Shown: in pieces, positions 1-6,550 of the stretch
Numbering within the stretch: position 1 is the stretch's first letter
Layout of the letters: each line of letters starts with the position of its first letter
Source: Thiotrichales bacterium
GTDB lineage: Bacteria > Pseudomonadota > Gammaproteobacteria > JAAZVR01
Assembly: GCA_018623305.1 (NCBI GenBank)
Contig: JAAZVR010000055.1
Coordinates: forward strand, 1-6,977
Direction: 5' to 3'
DNA length: 6,977 bases
The notes under the pieces: model-generated
Told to the model about the DNA's origin: nothing
Seen by the model: only the letters and a program-made list of their open reading frames with translations
Database searches by the model: none
Made by a program: the position numbers and the translations under genes

Positions 1-1
1 A

Positions 2-1489
2 TCACCTCGTGTAAATGGTCTTGCGATGCTAGGTGACTATGCCTCTGCTGCAAGTTTCCTAGGTGTGGCAGGTGCTGTCGCTCTAGTTGGTGTTGATGGC
101 TGGTGGCTTGCAATCGGTTTCTTCGCTGCATGGATCGTTGTTCTTATGACAATTTCGAGCCCTCTGAAAAACGTAGGTAAGTTTACTGTTGCTGACGTTT
201 TGAATGCTCGTTTTTCTCAAAATGCATCTAAAATCCGTACGGTTGCAATGCTTTCAACGCTTGCTCTTTGTGTAATGTATCTTGTTCCTCAGATCGTTGG
301 TGCGGGTCACCTATTCGGTTTGCTATTGGGTTGGGATTATTTGCCTACGGTTCTAGTAACAGGTTCATTGATGGCTCTTTTCGTAATCATTGGTGGTATG
401 AAGGGTACATCTTATAACCAAGCAATCCAAGGCGCGATCTTGTTTGGTGCTATGATCTTCTTGCTTGTTTACGGTGTTATTGCATTGTTCGGCGGTAACC
501 CTGCTGGCGTAATCGAAGCATCTCAACAAATGGTTCCAGCTAAACTAGCTGCGGGTAACCCTGAAGCTGTTGCTGCTGCGGCCGCTGCTGCTAATCCAGG
601 CGCTGCTGTTGATGCTGTTCGTGCGATCATGGCTGACGCTCCATCTGCTGTAACTCCAGGTGTAGGTCTGCGTGATTTCGCTAACCAAGCGTCTCTAGTT
701 CTTGCTTTGTTCTTGGGTGTTTTGGGTCTTCCTCACATCTTGATCAAGTTCTACACAGTATCGAACGCTAAAGCCGCTCGTCAATCAGCTGAGATCACTA
801 TTTGGGGTCTAGCAATTTTCTACGCAGCGATTTTCTTCGTAGGTTTGATTGCTATGTACGCGTTGTACCCTGAATTGCTGAAAATGATTGCAAACGGTGA
901 AGTGGGTAAAGCGAAAAACATGACTATGCCTCTATTGGGTGAGCAGTTAGGTGGTCAGGTTCTTATGGGTGTAATCGCAGCGGGTGCTATGGCCGCTATG
1001 CTTTCAACATCTGCAGGCCTTCTAATCTCTGCTACGTCATCTTTGTCTCACGACTTGTATAAAGGTGTTATCAACCCTAATTCAACAGATGAAGAAGAAT
1101 TGCGTTTCGCTAAAATCGGTGCATTCGTTCTTGCGCTTGTTGCGATTGCAATGTCTGTATGGTTGAAAGAAGAAAACGTAGCCATGCTTGTAGGTATGTG
1201 TTTCGGTATCGCAGCGTCTACATTCGCTCCTGCATTGGGATTTGCAGTGTGGTGGAGAGGTCTTACGAGCCAAGCAGTGGTTTGGGGTATGGCTACAGGT
1301 CTAGTACTTTCTTTACTATTCACGTTCTCAAAATTCTTCGGATTGAAAACGATGCTTGGTTTAGACGTATTGGTTAACCCTGCTCTTTACTCTGTTCCAG
1401 TTGCAATTCTTGTAACGATCATCATCAGTAAAATGACTGATGATAACGGTGACACTGAAGAGTTTATGGCAAAAGCTCACGGTAGCTAA
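2..1489 (+). CDS. ActP-like sodium:solute symporter (SSS family), 5' partial
   Basis: Inner-membrane secondary transporter, probably sodium-coupled uptake of acetate or another short carboxylate. The frame is open to the left edge: eight codons (SPRVNGLA) precede the first ATG at 26 and already match the family's conserved NGLA..GDYxSAASF segment, so that ATG is internal. From the family's usual length, roughly 70-80 N-terminal residues are missing. About eleven hydrophobic segments remain. Family hallmarks are GKFTVADV (about 175-198), GGMKGTSYNQAIQG (about 392-433) and the serine/threonine-rich helix ending in SHDLY (about 1001-1060), the region of the sodium site in SSS proteins. A hydrophilic, alanine-rich loop lies at about 500-660. 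Arginine codons are almost all CGT (7 of 8), suggesting strong expression. In relatives a small DUF485 or DUF4212 membrane protein lies just upstream; it is outside the window. Family assignment is firm; the substrate is inferred. Confidence 0.93.
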   Translation, partial: SPRVNGLAMLGDYASAASFLGVAGAVALVGVDGWWLAIGFFAAWIVVLMTISSPLKNVGKFTVADVLNARFSQNASKIRTVAMLSTLALCVMYLVPQIVGAGHLFGLLLGWDYLPTVLVTGSLMALFVIIGGMKGTSYNQAIQGAILFGAMIFLLVYGVIALFGGNPAGVIEASQQMVPAKLAAGNPEAVAAAAAAANPGAAVDAVRAIMADAPSAVTPGVGLRDFANQASLVLALFLGVLGLPHILIKFYTVSNAKAARQSAEITIWGLAIFYAAIFFVGLIAMYALYPELLKMIANGEVGKAKNMTMPLLGEQLGGQVLMGVIAAGAMAAMLSTSAGLLISATSSLSHDLYKGVINPNSTDEEELRFAKIGAFVLALVAIAMSVWLKEENVAMLVGMCFGIAASTFAPALGFAVWWRGLTSQAVVWGMATGLVLSLLFTFSKFFGLKTMLGLDVLVNPALYSVPVAILVTIIISKMTDDNGDTEEFMAKAHGS

Positions 1490-1511
1490 GTCATTAACGA
1501 CTTTTAAGTCA

Positions 1512-1542
1512 AAAAAAGGGGGGCTTTAGGCCCTCCTTTTTT
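1512..1542 (+). terminator. Rho-independent terminator after the symporter gene
   Basis: Arms at 1512-1524 and 1530-1542 form a 13-bp stem with one G.U pair around a 5-base loop (TTTAG). The core is GGGGGGC against GCCCTCC, flanked by an A-run on the left and a T-run on the right that continues as GTTTTG to 1548. It starts 23 bases after the symporter stop. The A/T arms mean it could work in both directions, but only the plus strand has a gene ending here. Confidence 0.92.
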
Positions 1543-1545
1543 GTT

Positions 1546-1600
1546 TTGCTGCTTTAAAAAAAGTTAAGATAAACGATATACCTAACGTTTTATCTAAAGG
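1546..1600 (+). promoter_or_regulatory. Probable promoter, inverted repeat and RBS for the DUF294 operon
   Basis: A strong terminator lies immediately upstream, so the DUF294 gene should have its own promoter here. The best match I find is weak: TTGCTG (1546-1551) and GATAAA (1568-1573) with a 16-base spacer. An inverted repeat, AGATAAA (1567-1573) and TTTATCT (1589-1595), overlaps the candidate -10 and could be an operator. AAAGG at 1596-1600, six bases before the ATG at 1607, is a good Shine-Dalgarno and supports that start. The RBS is well supported; the promoter boxes and operator are tentative. Confidence 0.4.
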
Positions 1601-1606
1601 CTTTTC

Positions 1607-3466
1607 ATGGCAGTGACTCAACAACGTGAATTTCTCGCACAAATCACCCCATTTAATCTACTCGCGCAAGACCAGCTCAATGACCTCGCCGATAGCATGG
1701 ACATTGCCTACCTTCCCACTCACACCCAATTGAAACTGAAAGACTCTGAATCGAGCTTTATTTATCTCATCATAAAAGGCGAAGTATCCGAATCCCAAGA
1801 CAATCAAACGGTTGCCCATTACAGCGTTCGTGGCTTTTTTGGGGATGCTGAAATTTTGGATAAAACAGATCACCACTCTGTCTATGAAGTCACCGAAGAA
1901 ACCATTGCATATACCCTTCCTAAAAAGCCTTTTCTGAATGCCATTGAGGCTAACTCCCAGTTTTCTGGTTTTTTTAATGCTTCAATTGTCGATAAGCTAA
2001 ATCGAATCCATGAATCGATTCAATCAGCAACCTCAACTGAGGTGATGATGGACACCGTATGCTCTGCTCATATTCAAGAATTAGTCGTCGTGAATGAGCA
2101 CGCATCTATGCTGGATGTATCGAAAAAAATGGTTGATGTACGAGCAGATGCTTGTTTGGTCGAATTTGAAAATGACGAAGTGGGCATTGTGACCTCCACT
2201 GACGTACTTAAATTTGTGGCCAACGAATCACCGGAGCAATTATTGAGAAAGGACTTACTGACCCAAATAGCAAGCAAACCCGTGTATTCAGTTCATGAAT
2301 ACGACTTTTTATTCAATGCATTATTAAAGATGACCCGCTACCAAATTGATCGACTGGTGGTCAGAAATGATCAAGAGTTCATTGGCTTCTTAACCAACAA
2401 AGATTTAATGAGTTTATTTGCCAATCAATCAGGTTTAGTCTTATTAAAAGTGGATCAAGCTCGAACATTGGATGACTTGATTCTTATTGGTCCACAAATA
2501 GACCAGCTGATAGGGAATTTAAATCGTAAAGGCATTAAAACCCACTATATTGCCAAACTCGTTAATGAGCTTCATCGTAAGATGGTAGTGAAATTAATCG
2601 ACCTACTGCTGCCTTCATCACTGAGTAATAAAGTCTGTATTTTTGTTATGGGTAGCGAGGGCCGATCAGAGCAAGTCATCAGAACGGATCAAGATAACGG
2701 TTTAATCTACAGCGATGATCTCACTGAAGATGAAGTTCAGCAACTCGATTGTTTTGCTGATGAGTTCACTCAAGCGATGCAAGCGATTGGTTTTCCACCT
2801 TGCCCAGGAAATATCATGTTATCCAATCCCTATTGGCGATTAACGAGAAAGGCATTTAAGGCACGAATTGAAGAATGGTTTAAACAACCTTCGGAGCAAA
2901 ATTTTATGCATGCATCCATTCTCATCGACGCTGAAAGTGTTTACGGACCGCATGAATGGCTCGACACTGTTAAAAATCGTCTAAACTCTTTGCAAGAGGC
3001 TTACCCTGTTTTCTTAAGACATTTTGCGATTGCTGCCTTACAGTTCAATACGCCCATTGGTTTTTTTGGGGGGCTCGTCGTGGATAAAAATGACCAGGAT
3101 AAAAAGGCCTTGATTGATATAAAGAAAGGTGGGATTTTCCCCATCGTTCATGGCATTCGATGCTACGCACTGGAAAAGGGCATTGAGCAAACCAATACTC
3201 ACTGGCGAATTAAAGCCTTAATGGATCAAGGTGTCTTTAAAAAAGAATTTGGCGTAGAGCTCGGGGAAACTTTGAACTATTTAAATACGCTCAGACTCGA
3301 ATCAATGCTCAAGCAGCTTTCGGATGGAACCACGATGCCAAATAATAAAATATCCGTATCTGACCTCAGTCACATGCAACAAGATATCCTAAAGCAAAGT
3401 TTCTCCGTGGTGGATAAGTTTAAAAAACGATTAATTCAACACTTCAACCTGCAAGAAATGTCCTAA
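1607..3466 (+). CDS. cNMP-binding/CBS/DUF294 nucleotidyltransferase-domain signalling protein
   Basis: Predicted cytoplasmic regulator of 619 residues, full length for the family. Domain order: Crp-like cyclic-nucleotide-binding fold (about 10-125), two CBS domains (about 148-205 and 212-271) that in other proteins bind adenine nucleotides, a DUF294 GlnD-like nucleotidyltransferase (about 300-440), and a helical DUF294_C domain (about 470-612). The nucleotidyltransferase signature is intact: GSEGRSEQ at 349-356, then T360-D361-Q362-D363, giving the expected GS...DxD metal site. The phosphate-binding cassette of the cNMP domain is altered: GD (79-80) replaces the usual GE, and H90-S91 replaces the usual R-S/A, so classical cAMP binding is doubtful. 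The gene follows an ActP-like symporter, as in many proteobacteria, and is coupled to the exonuclease gene by TAATG. Arginine codons are mostly CGA/AGA, unlike the symporter. The protein target is unknown. Confidence 0.92.
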   Translation: MAVTQQREFLAQITPFNLLAQDQLNDLADSMDIAYLPTHTQLKLKDSESSFIYLIIKGEVSESQDNQTVAHYSVRGFFGDAEILDKTDHHSVYEVTEETIAYTLPKKPFLNAIEANSQFSGFFNASIVDKLNRIHESIQSATSTEVMMDTVCSAHIQELVVVNEHASMLDVSKKMVDVRADACLVEFENDEVGIVTSTDVLKFVANESPEQLLRKDLLTQIASKPVYSVHEYDFLFNALLKMTRYQIDRLVVRNDQEFIGFLTNKDLMSLFANQSGLVLLKVDQARTLDDLILIGPQIDQLIGNLNRKGIKTHYIAKLVNELHRKMVVKLIDLLLPSSLSNKVCIFVMGSEGRSEQVIRTDQDNGLIYSDDLTEDEVQQLDCFADEFTQAMQAIGFPPCPGNIMLSNPYWRLTRKAFKARIEEWFKQPSEQNFMHASILIDAESVYGPHEWLDTVKNRLNSLQEAYPVFLRHFAIAALQFNTPIGFFGGLVVDKNDQDKKALIDIKKGGIFPIVHGIRCYALEKGIEQTNTHWRIKALMDQGVFKKEFGVELGETLNYLNTLRLESMLKQLSDGTTMPNNKISVSDLSHMQQDILKQSFSVVDKFKKRLIQHFNLQEMS

Positions 3467-4116
3467 TGTTTAAATATATCAAGCAGTCTCTGGAGTCTTA
3501 CAGGCTAAAAAAGCAAAAAAGTGCTCTCAAAGACCCCGAATACTCTTTCATATTTGATGAACCCTTACCGGATACTTATGTTTGTTTTGATTGTGAAACA
3601 ACAGGGTTAGACCGCACAAAAGATCGCATCATTACGCTCAGCGCGGTGAAAATTCAAAACAATGAAATCAAGACAAGCCAAAGTTTAAATTTAATCATCA
3701 AGCAAACTCAAGAGATTGGGAAAGATAGCATTGTCATTCACCAAATTCGTAACGTGGATATAGAGCAAGATGAAAACTTGTTTTCGAATGAACAAGAAGC
3801 CATTAAAGCCTTTCTCTCGTTTATTCATCGAACCACTTTGGTTGGATATTACATTGAATTTGACGTTGCAATGGTCAATAGAGTACTGATGGAGTGGCTT
3901 GGTGTCTCACTCCCTAACCCAACTATTGAAGTGGCGAGCTTGTATTATCAACACATGCAAAAAAAATATAAACGAAGCTGTATTGAACCCAATATCGACC
4001 TTGGTTTTGATGCAATTCTCAATGAACTGAAACTCCCTAACTTAGGACAACATGATGCCTATAACGATGCATTAATGACCGCGATGATTTTTTTAAGCCT
4101 TAAAAATCAAAAGTGA
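3466..4116 (+). CDS. DEDDh 3'-5' exonuclease, DNA polymerase III epsilon-like (DnaQ family)
   Basis: Predicted metal-dependent 3'-5' exonuclease of 216 residues. All catalytic positions are visible: Exo I FDCETTGL with D42 and E44, Exo II ending in EFD with D133, and Exo III HDAYND with H196 and D201, the DEDDh arrangement. The Exo II context is YYIEFD rather than the common HNAxFD, though the aspartate is kept. The first 30 or so residues form a basic N-terminal extension. Its ATG shares one base with the DUF294 stop (TAATG) and has no good RBS, so it is probably translated by coupling. This is not the replicative dnaQ, which is longer and lies beside rnhA; DUF294 operons commonly carry this stand-alone paralogue. 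The substrate (DNA, short RNA or a nucleotidyl modification) cannot be told from sequence. The 3' end overlaps the convergent TetR gene by 10 bases. Confidence 0.92.
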   Translation: MFKYIKQSLESYRLKKQKSALKDPEYSFIFDEPLPDTYVCFDCETTGLDRTKDRIITLSAVKIQNNEIKTSQSLNLIIKQTQEIGKDSIVIHQIRNVDIEQDENLFSNEQEAIKAFLSFIHRTTLVGYYIEFDVAMVNRVLMEWLGVSLPNPTIEVASLYYQHMQKKYKRSCIEPNIDLGFDAILNELKLPNLGQHDAYNDALMTAMIFLSLKNQK

Positions 4117-4862
4117 TGCCGACAAAAGTTTTGGACATCTCTGTCTTTAAGATCCATGTTAAACACCTCTTGCGCCACTCGATTAAAAAACGCGACATAG
4201 TTGCTCGGTGCTGTTACATTTTTCCATTTCAACCCGTCTAAATAGGCATTCAATGTCTTAAAGAGAACGACATAGGGCTTTGGAACCTCAAGCAGTTGCA
4301 TTGAATGACTGGAATGAACAAATGTATGAGCTCCAACAACCATCGACCATAATGCAAACACTGTATCGTCTAATTCCGACTGGGCCAGTTCAACATCGCC
4401 GTATTCGACCGCATCATGAACAATATGCCTGATGACTGCTAAGCAGGCCTCATTCGCTTTTTGCATTCGCTCTTTTGAATCAGGGCTGGCTTTTGACCAA
4501 ACAGGATCAGAGTAGACTAAGTGCTCATTTTCAAAGTAATTAGGGTGCAAACAGACGAACATGGCTTCCGCAACAATCAGCGCTGTGAGTCTATCTCGAC
4601 TGAGTGTTTCCCAATCACGAATCCGATCAAACAGGTAGTTACGCTCCTCACCAATGACAGATGTCATTGCCAACAACATATCTTCCTTTGATGGAAAATG
4701 TTGGTACAAAGTCCCTGTAGAGTATTCAATTTCTGCAGCAAGTTGACTCATCTTCAGATTCGTAAAACCATGCTGCTGAATCATCCGCTGAGCCGTTTCG
4801 AGAATTAAAGCCTCTCGCTCTAGATATTGCTTACGCTTTCGCTCTCGTGTGGAGTTTTTCAT
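4107..4862 (-). CDS. TetR/AcrR-family transcriptional regulator
   Basis: One-component DNA-binding regulator of 251 residues, somewhat longer than the usual 190-220. The N-terminal TetR_N helix-turn-helix spans about residues 16-63: ILETAQRMIQQHGF, then the recognition region STGTLYQHFPSKEDML (48-63), a near-consensus match. The remaining residues form the helical ligand-binding and dimerisation domain, with no recognisable ligand signature. A strongly basic leader (RERKRK) precedes the HTH. The start codon overlaps the stop of the upstream protease gene (ATGA at 4862-4859), and no good Shine-Dalgarno precedes it, so translation is probably coupled to the protease. The gene may control its own operon or genes outside the window; no separate promoter is evident. 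Confidence 0.92.
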   Translation of the reverse strand: MKNSTRERKRKQYLEREALILETAQRMIQQHGFTNLKMSQLAAEIEYSTGTLYQHFPSKEDMLLAMTSVIGEERNYLFDRIRDWETLSRDRLTALIVAEAMFVCLHPNYFENEHLVYSDPVWSKASPDSKERMQKANEACLAVIRHIVHDAVEYGDVELAQSELDDTVFALWSMVVGAHTFVHSSHSMQLLEVPKPYVVLFKTLNAYLDGLKWKNVTAPSNYVAFFNRVAQEVFNMDLKDRDVQNFCRHHF

Positions 4863-6151
4863 CGACGTGATAAACTCAGTGCCTTTAGAGTATTCAATGC
4901 TTGATAAAGCTCATAATCTTCATCAATCAGAGGCGTTGTTTTTGCTTTACCGTCATCCTCACCCGATGGGTTATCTAAGTGACCTTCTAAGTCCTTTTCT
5001 TTCACCATTAAGTCATTTTGTTCAATGCGTTCTACTTTAACAGGCTCTAAAACGATGTCAGGCTCAATACCTTGCGCTTGAATTGAACGACCATTTGGCG
5101 TGAAGTAACGTGCAGTTGTCAGCTTGATCGCTGCGCCATTCGATAGTGGCATAATTGTTTGAACTGAGCCTTTACCAAAACTTTTCTGCCCAACAATCAC
5201 AGCTCGCTTATGATCTTGTAAAGCGCCTGCCACAATTTCTGATGCTGAAGCAGACCCACCGTTCATCAATACAACAATCGGTGCACCATTCAATACATCA
5301 CCGTCTTTAGCATAAAACTCTTCATCAGAATCTGGAATACGGCCCTCAGTGTAAACAACTTTAGCTTCATCTAGAAATGCATCAACCACGTCGACTGATG
5401 CAGTCAAAACGCCACCTGGGTTATTACGCAAATCCAATACTATGCCTTTAAGATCAGAACCATTTTCTTCTTTCAATGATTTGATTTTGGCGACTAACTG
5501 ATCACCTGTTGGCACTTGGAATTGACTGATTCGAACATAACCATAATTTTTCTCTAACATACGCGCTTTAACGCTGCGAATTTTGATGATATCACGCGTA
5601 ATGACAATCTTTATAGGCGCATCCTCGCCCTTACGCATAATCGTGACTTCAATGTCCGTCTGAGGCTTGCCTCTCATCACATTAACTGCATCATTCAAAG
5701 TCATTCCTTTGACAGTCTTACCGTCCAAACGAATAATCATATCTCCAGCTTTCACGCCAGCTTCAAATGCAGGCGTGTCATCAATTGGTGCAACGACTTT
5801 CACAAAACCATCTTCCATTGTGACTTCGATTCCAAGACCACCAAATTCACCATGCGTGCTAACTTGCATATCTTTAAAGTTTTTAGGAGGCAAATAAGAA
5901 GAATGTGGATCAAGACTCGAAACCATTCCCTCTATCGCTTTCTCAATAATTTCCGAATCAGAAGTGTCTTCGACATAGGTTTGTTTGATTCGATCATAGA
6001 CAGACACGAACGCTCTTAATTCTTCAACAGGAATGACAGGCTGTGCCACAGAGTTTTTTTCGGCCATCACTTGACCTGTTATAGCACCTGCCGCACCAAT
6101 TACGACACCCATTGCTAACCAAAGTTTATGCTTTAACATTGCTTTAAACAT
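4859..6151 (-). CDS. ctpA: S41-family C-terminal processing peptidase (CtpA-like), periplasmic
   Basis: Serine protease of 430 residues that cleaves near the C-termini of envelope proteins. The N-terminus is a signal sequence: basic start (KAMLKHK), hydrophobic core about 10-27 and a plausible signal peptidase I site after VMA (30). A helical N-domain with SSLDPHSSYLPP (78-89) leads into a PDZ domain (about 101-189), then the S41 catalytic core. The nucleophile is S302 within GGSASASEI, the general base K327 in FGKG, and Q331 follows. The spacings of 25 and 4 residues match the Ser-Lys-Gln triad described for Bacillus CtpB. An acidic linker (about 375-410) and a YQALNTLKAL tail close the protein. 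AAGGA at 6158-6162, six bases before the ATG, supports the start. In many gammaproteobacteria ctpA follows envC; here its upstream neighbour is a divergent ArsR gene, and it leads a two-gene unit with a TetR regulator. Confidence 0.95.
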   Translation of the reverse strand: MFKAMLKHKLWLAMGVVIGAAGAITGQVMAEKNSVAQPVIPVEELRAFVSVYDRIKQTYVEDTSDSEIIEKAIEGMVSSLDPHSSYLPPKNFKDMQVSTHGEFGGLGIEVTMEDGFVKVVAPIDDTPAFEAGVKAGDMIIRLDGKTVKGMTLNDAVNVMRGKPQTDIEVTIMRKGEDAPIKIVITRDIIKIRSVKARMLEKNYGYVRISQFQVPTGDQLVAKIKSLKEENGSDLKGIVLDLRNNPGGVLTASVDVVDAFLDEAKVVYTEGRIPDSDEEFYAKDGDVLNGAPIVVLMNGGSASASEIVAGALQDHKRAVIVGQKSFGKGSVQTIMPLSNGAAIKLTTARYFTPNGRSIQAQGIEPDIVLEPVKVERIEQNDLMVKEKDLEGHLDNPSGEDDGKAKTTPLIDEDYELYQALNTLKALSLSRR

Positions 6152-6232
6152 ACTGATTCCTTAAATTTTTTATCGACTCAATCTTACTATAAAACGTTAT
6201 AATTAAGCTAATGCTAATATGATAGAAATGAT
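6152..6232. promoter_or_regulatory. Divergent promoter/operator region between ctpA and the arsR-type gene
   Basis: This 81-base AT-rich gap must hold promoters for both directions. On the plus strand a perfect TATAAT sits at 6198-6203 with a possible TCGACT (6173-6178) 19 bases upstream. On the minus strand TATAGT (complement of 6186-6191) is a candidate -10 without a convincing -35. Downstream of TATAAT lie a tandem GCTAAT GCTAAT (6207-6218) and an imperfect inverted repeat, ATTAAGC (6202-6208) with GCTAAT (6213-6218). This is the position expected for an autoregulatory ArsR operator that could block both promoters. AAGGA (6158-6162) is the ctpA RBS. The promoter boxes are plausible; the operator is inference. 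Confidence 0.45.
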
Positions 6233-6550
6233 ATGAATCAATCTTGCTCAACAGATCCATTAATTGTTAAAGAAGAAGATATCACGAACGCCTCAAGCTC
6301 ACTTAAGGCTATGGGGCACCCACTGCGTCTCAAAATCTTATGCGTTTTAGGAAACAGTGAAAAACCTGTTTTGGAAATTGTTGAGGCCGTGGGGACAACG
6401 CAATCAAATGTATCTCAACACTTAGAGATTTTGAGAAACAAGGGCATTGTGACTTCTCGTAGAGAAGGGAGCCGTATTTTATGCAAAATCAGCGATGAGA
6501 AAATCATCTCTCTCATCGGAGAATTACGCAAAACATTTTGCTCTATGTGA
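6233..6550 (+). CDS. ArsR-family repressor with SqrR/BigR-type dithiol persulfide-sensor signature
   Basis: Winged-helix DNA-binding repressor of 105 residues, typical family length. The core is AMGHPLRLKILCVL (26-39), a helix-turn-helix with TTQSNVSQHLEILRNKGIV (55-73), and the beta wing SRREGSRILCKI (75-86). It lacks the ELCVCDL-type metal site of ArsR/SmtB members. Cysteines are C5, C37, C84 and C103. C37 (in LKILC) and C103 (in LRKTFC) fall where SqrR (C41/C107) and BigR (C42/C108) carry the pair that forms a tetrasulfide or disulfide, with the same 66-residue spacing. It is therefore likely to release DNA on exposure to persulfide or sulfide. An in-frame stop at 6215-6217 rules out any earlier in-frame ATG; the RBS is weak. 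The gene is divergent from ctpA and ends exactly where the next gene's stop begins. Family is firm; sensing chemistry is inferred. Confidence 0.92.
   Translation: MNQSCSTDPLIVKEEDITNASSSLKAMGHPLRLKILCVLGNSEKPVLEIVEAVGTTQSNVSQHLEILRNKGIVTSRREGSRILCKISDEKIISLIGELRKTFCSM

Noticed and set aside
578..585. GCGGCCGC, a rare 8-base palindrome in AT-rich DNA
   Set aside because: It arises from GCG-GCC-GCT alanine codons in the Ala tract; no sign of cloning junction or regulatory role.
1048..1377. Three open frames on both strands (1048-1323 minus, 1082-1273 minus, 1159-1377 plus)
   Set aside because: They lie inside the conserved symporter coding sequence in other frames, have unlikely amino-acid composition and no RBS.
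1658..2277. Two minus-strand open frames (1658-1876 and 2074-2277)
   Set aside because: Antisense shadows of the cNMP and CBS domains of the DUF294 gene; no recognisable protein features.
3466..4116. Exonuclease as the replicative DNA polymerase III epsilon subunit
   Set aside because: Shorter than replicative DnaQ, no neighbouring rnhA, and operon position with DUF294 points to a stand-alone paralogue.
2..4116. Idea that the symporter, DUF294 and exonuclease genes form a phage-defence system
   Set aside because: The arrangement is a common housekeeping-type proteobacterial cluster with a carboxylate transporter; no mobile-element or defence-gene context is visible.
4119..4136. CAAAAGTTTTG near-palindrome just after the exonuclease stop
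   Set aside because: Only one base between the arms, so it cannot fold as a hairpin, and it lies within TetR codons; too short to call an operator.
4849..5040. Plus-strand open frame of 63 codons
   Set aside because: Antisense to the 3' end of ctpA; composition is low-quality and it has no promoter or RBS support.
5667..5897. Plus-strand open frame of 76 codons
   Set aside because: Antisense to the PDZ domain of ctpA, whose protein sequence is clearly conserved.
6194..6199. AACGTT palindrome in the ctpA-arsR gap
   Set aside because: Symmetry does not extend beyond six bases; likely chance next to the -10 element.
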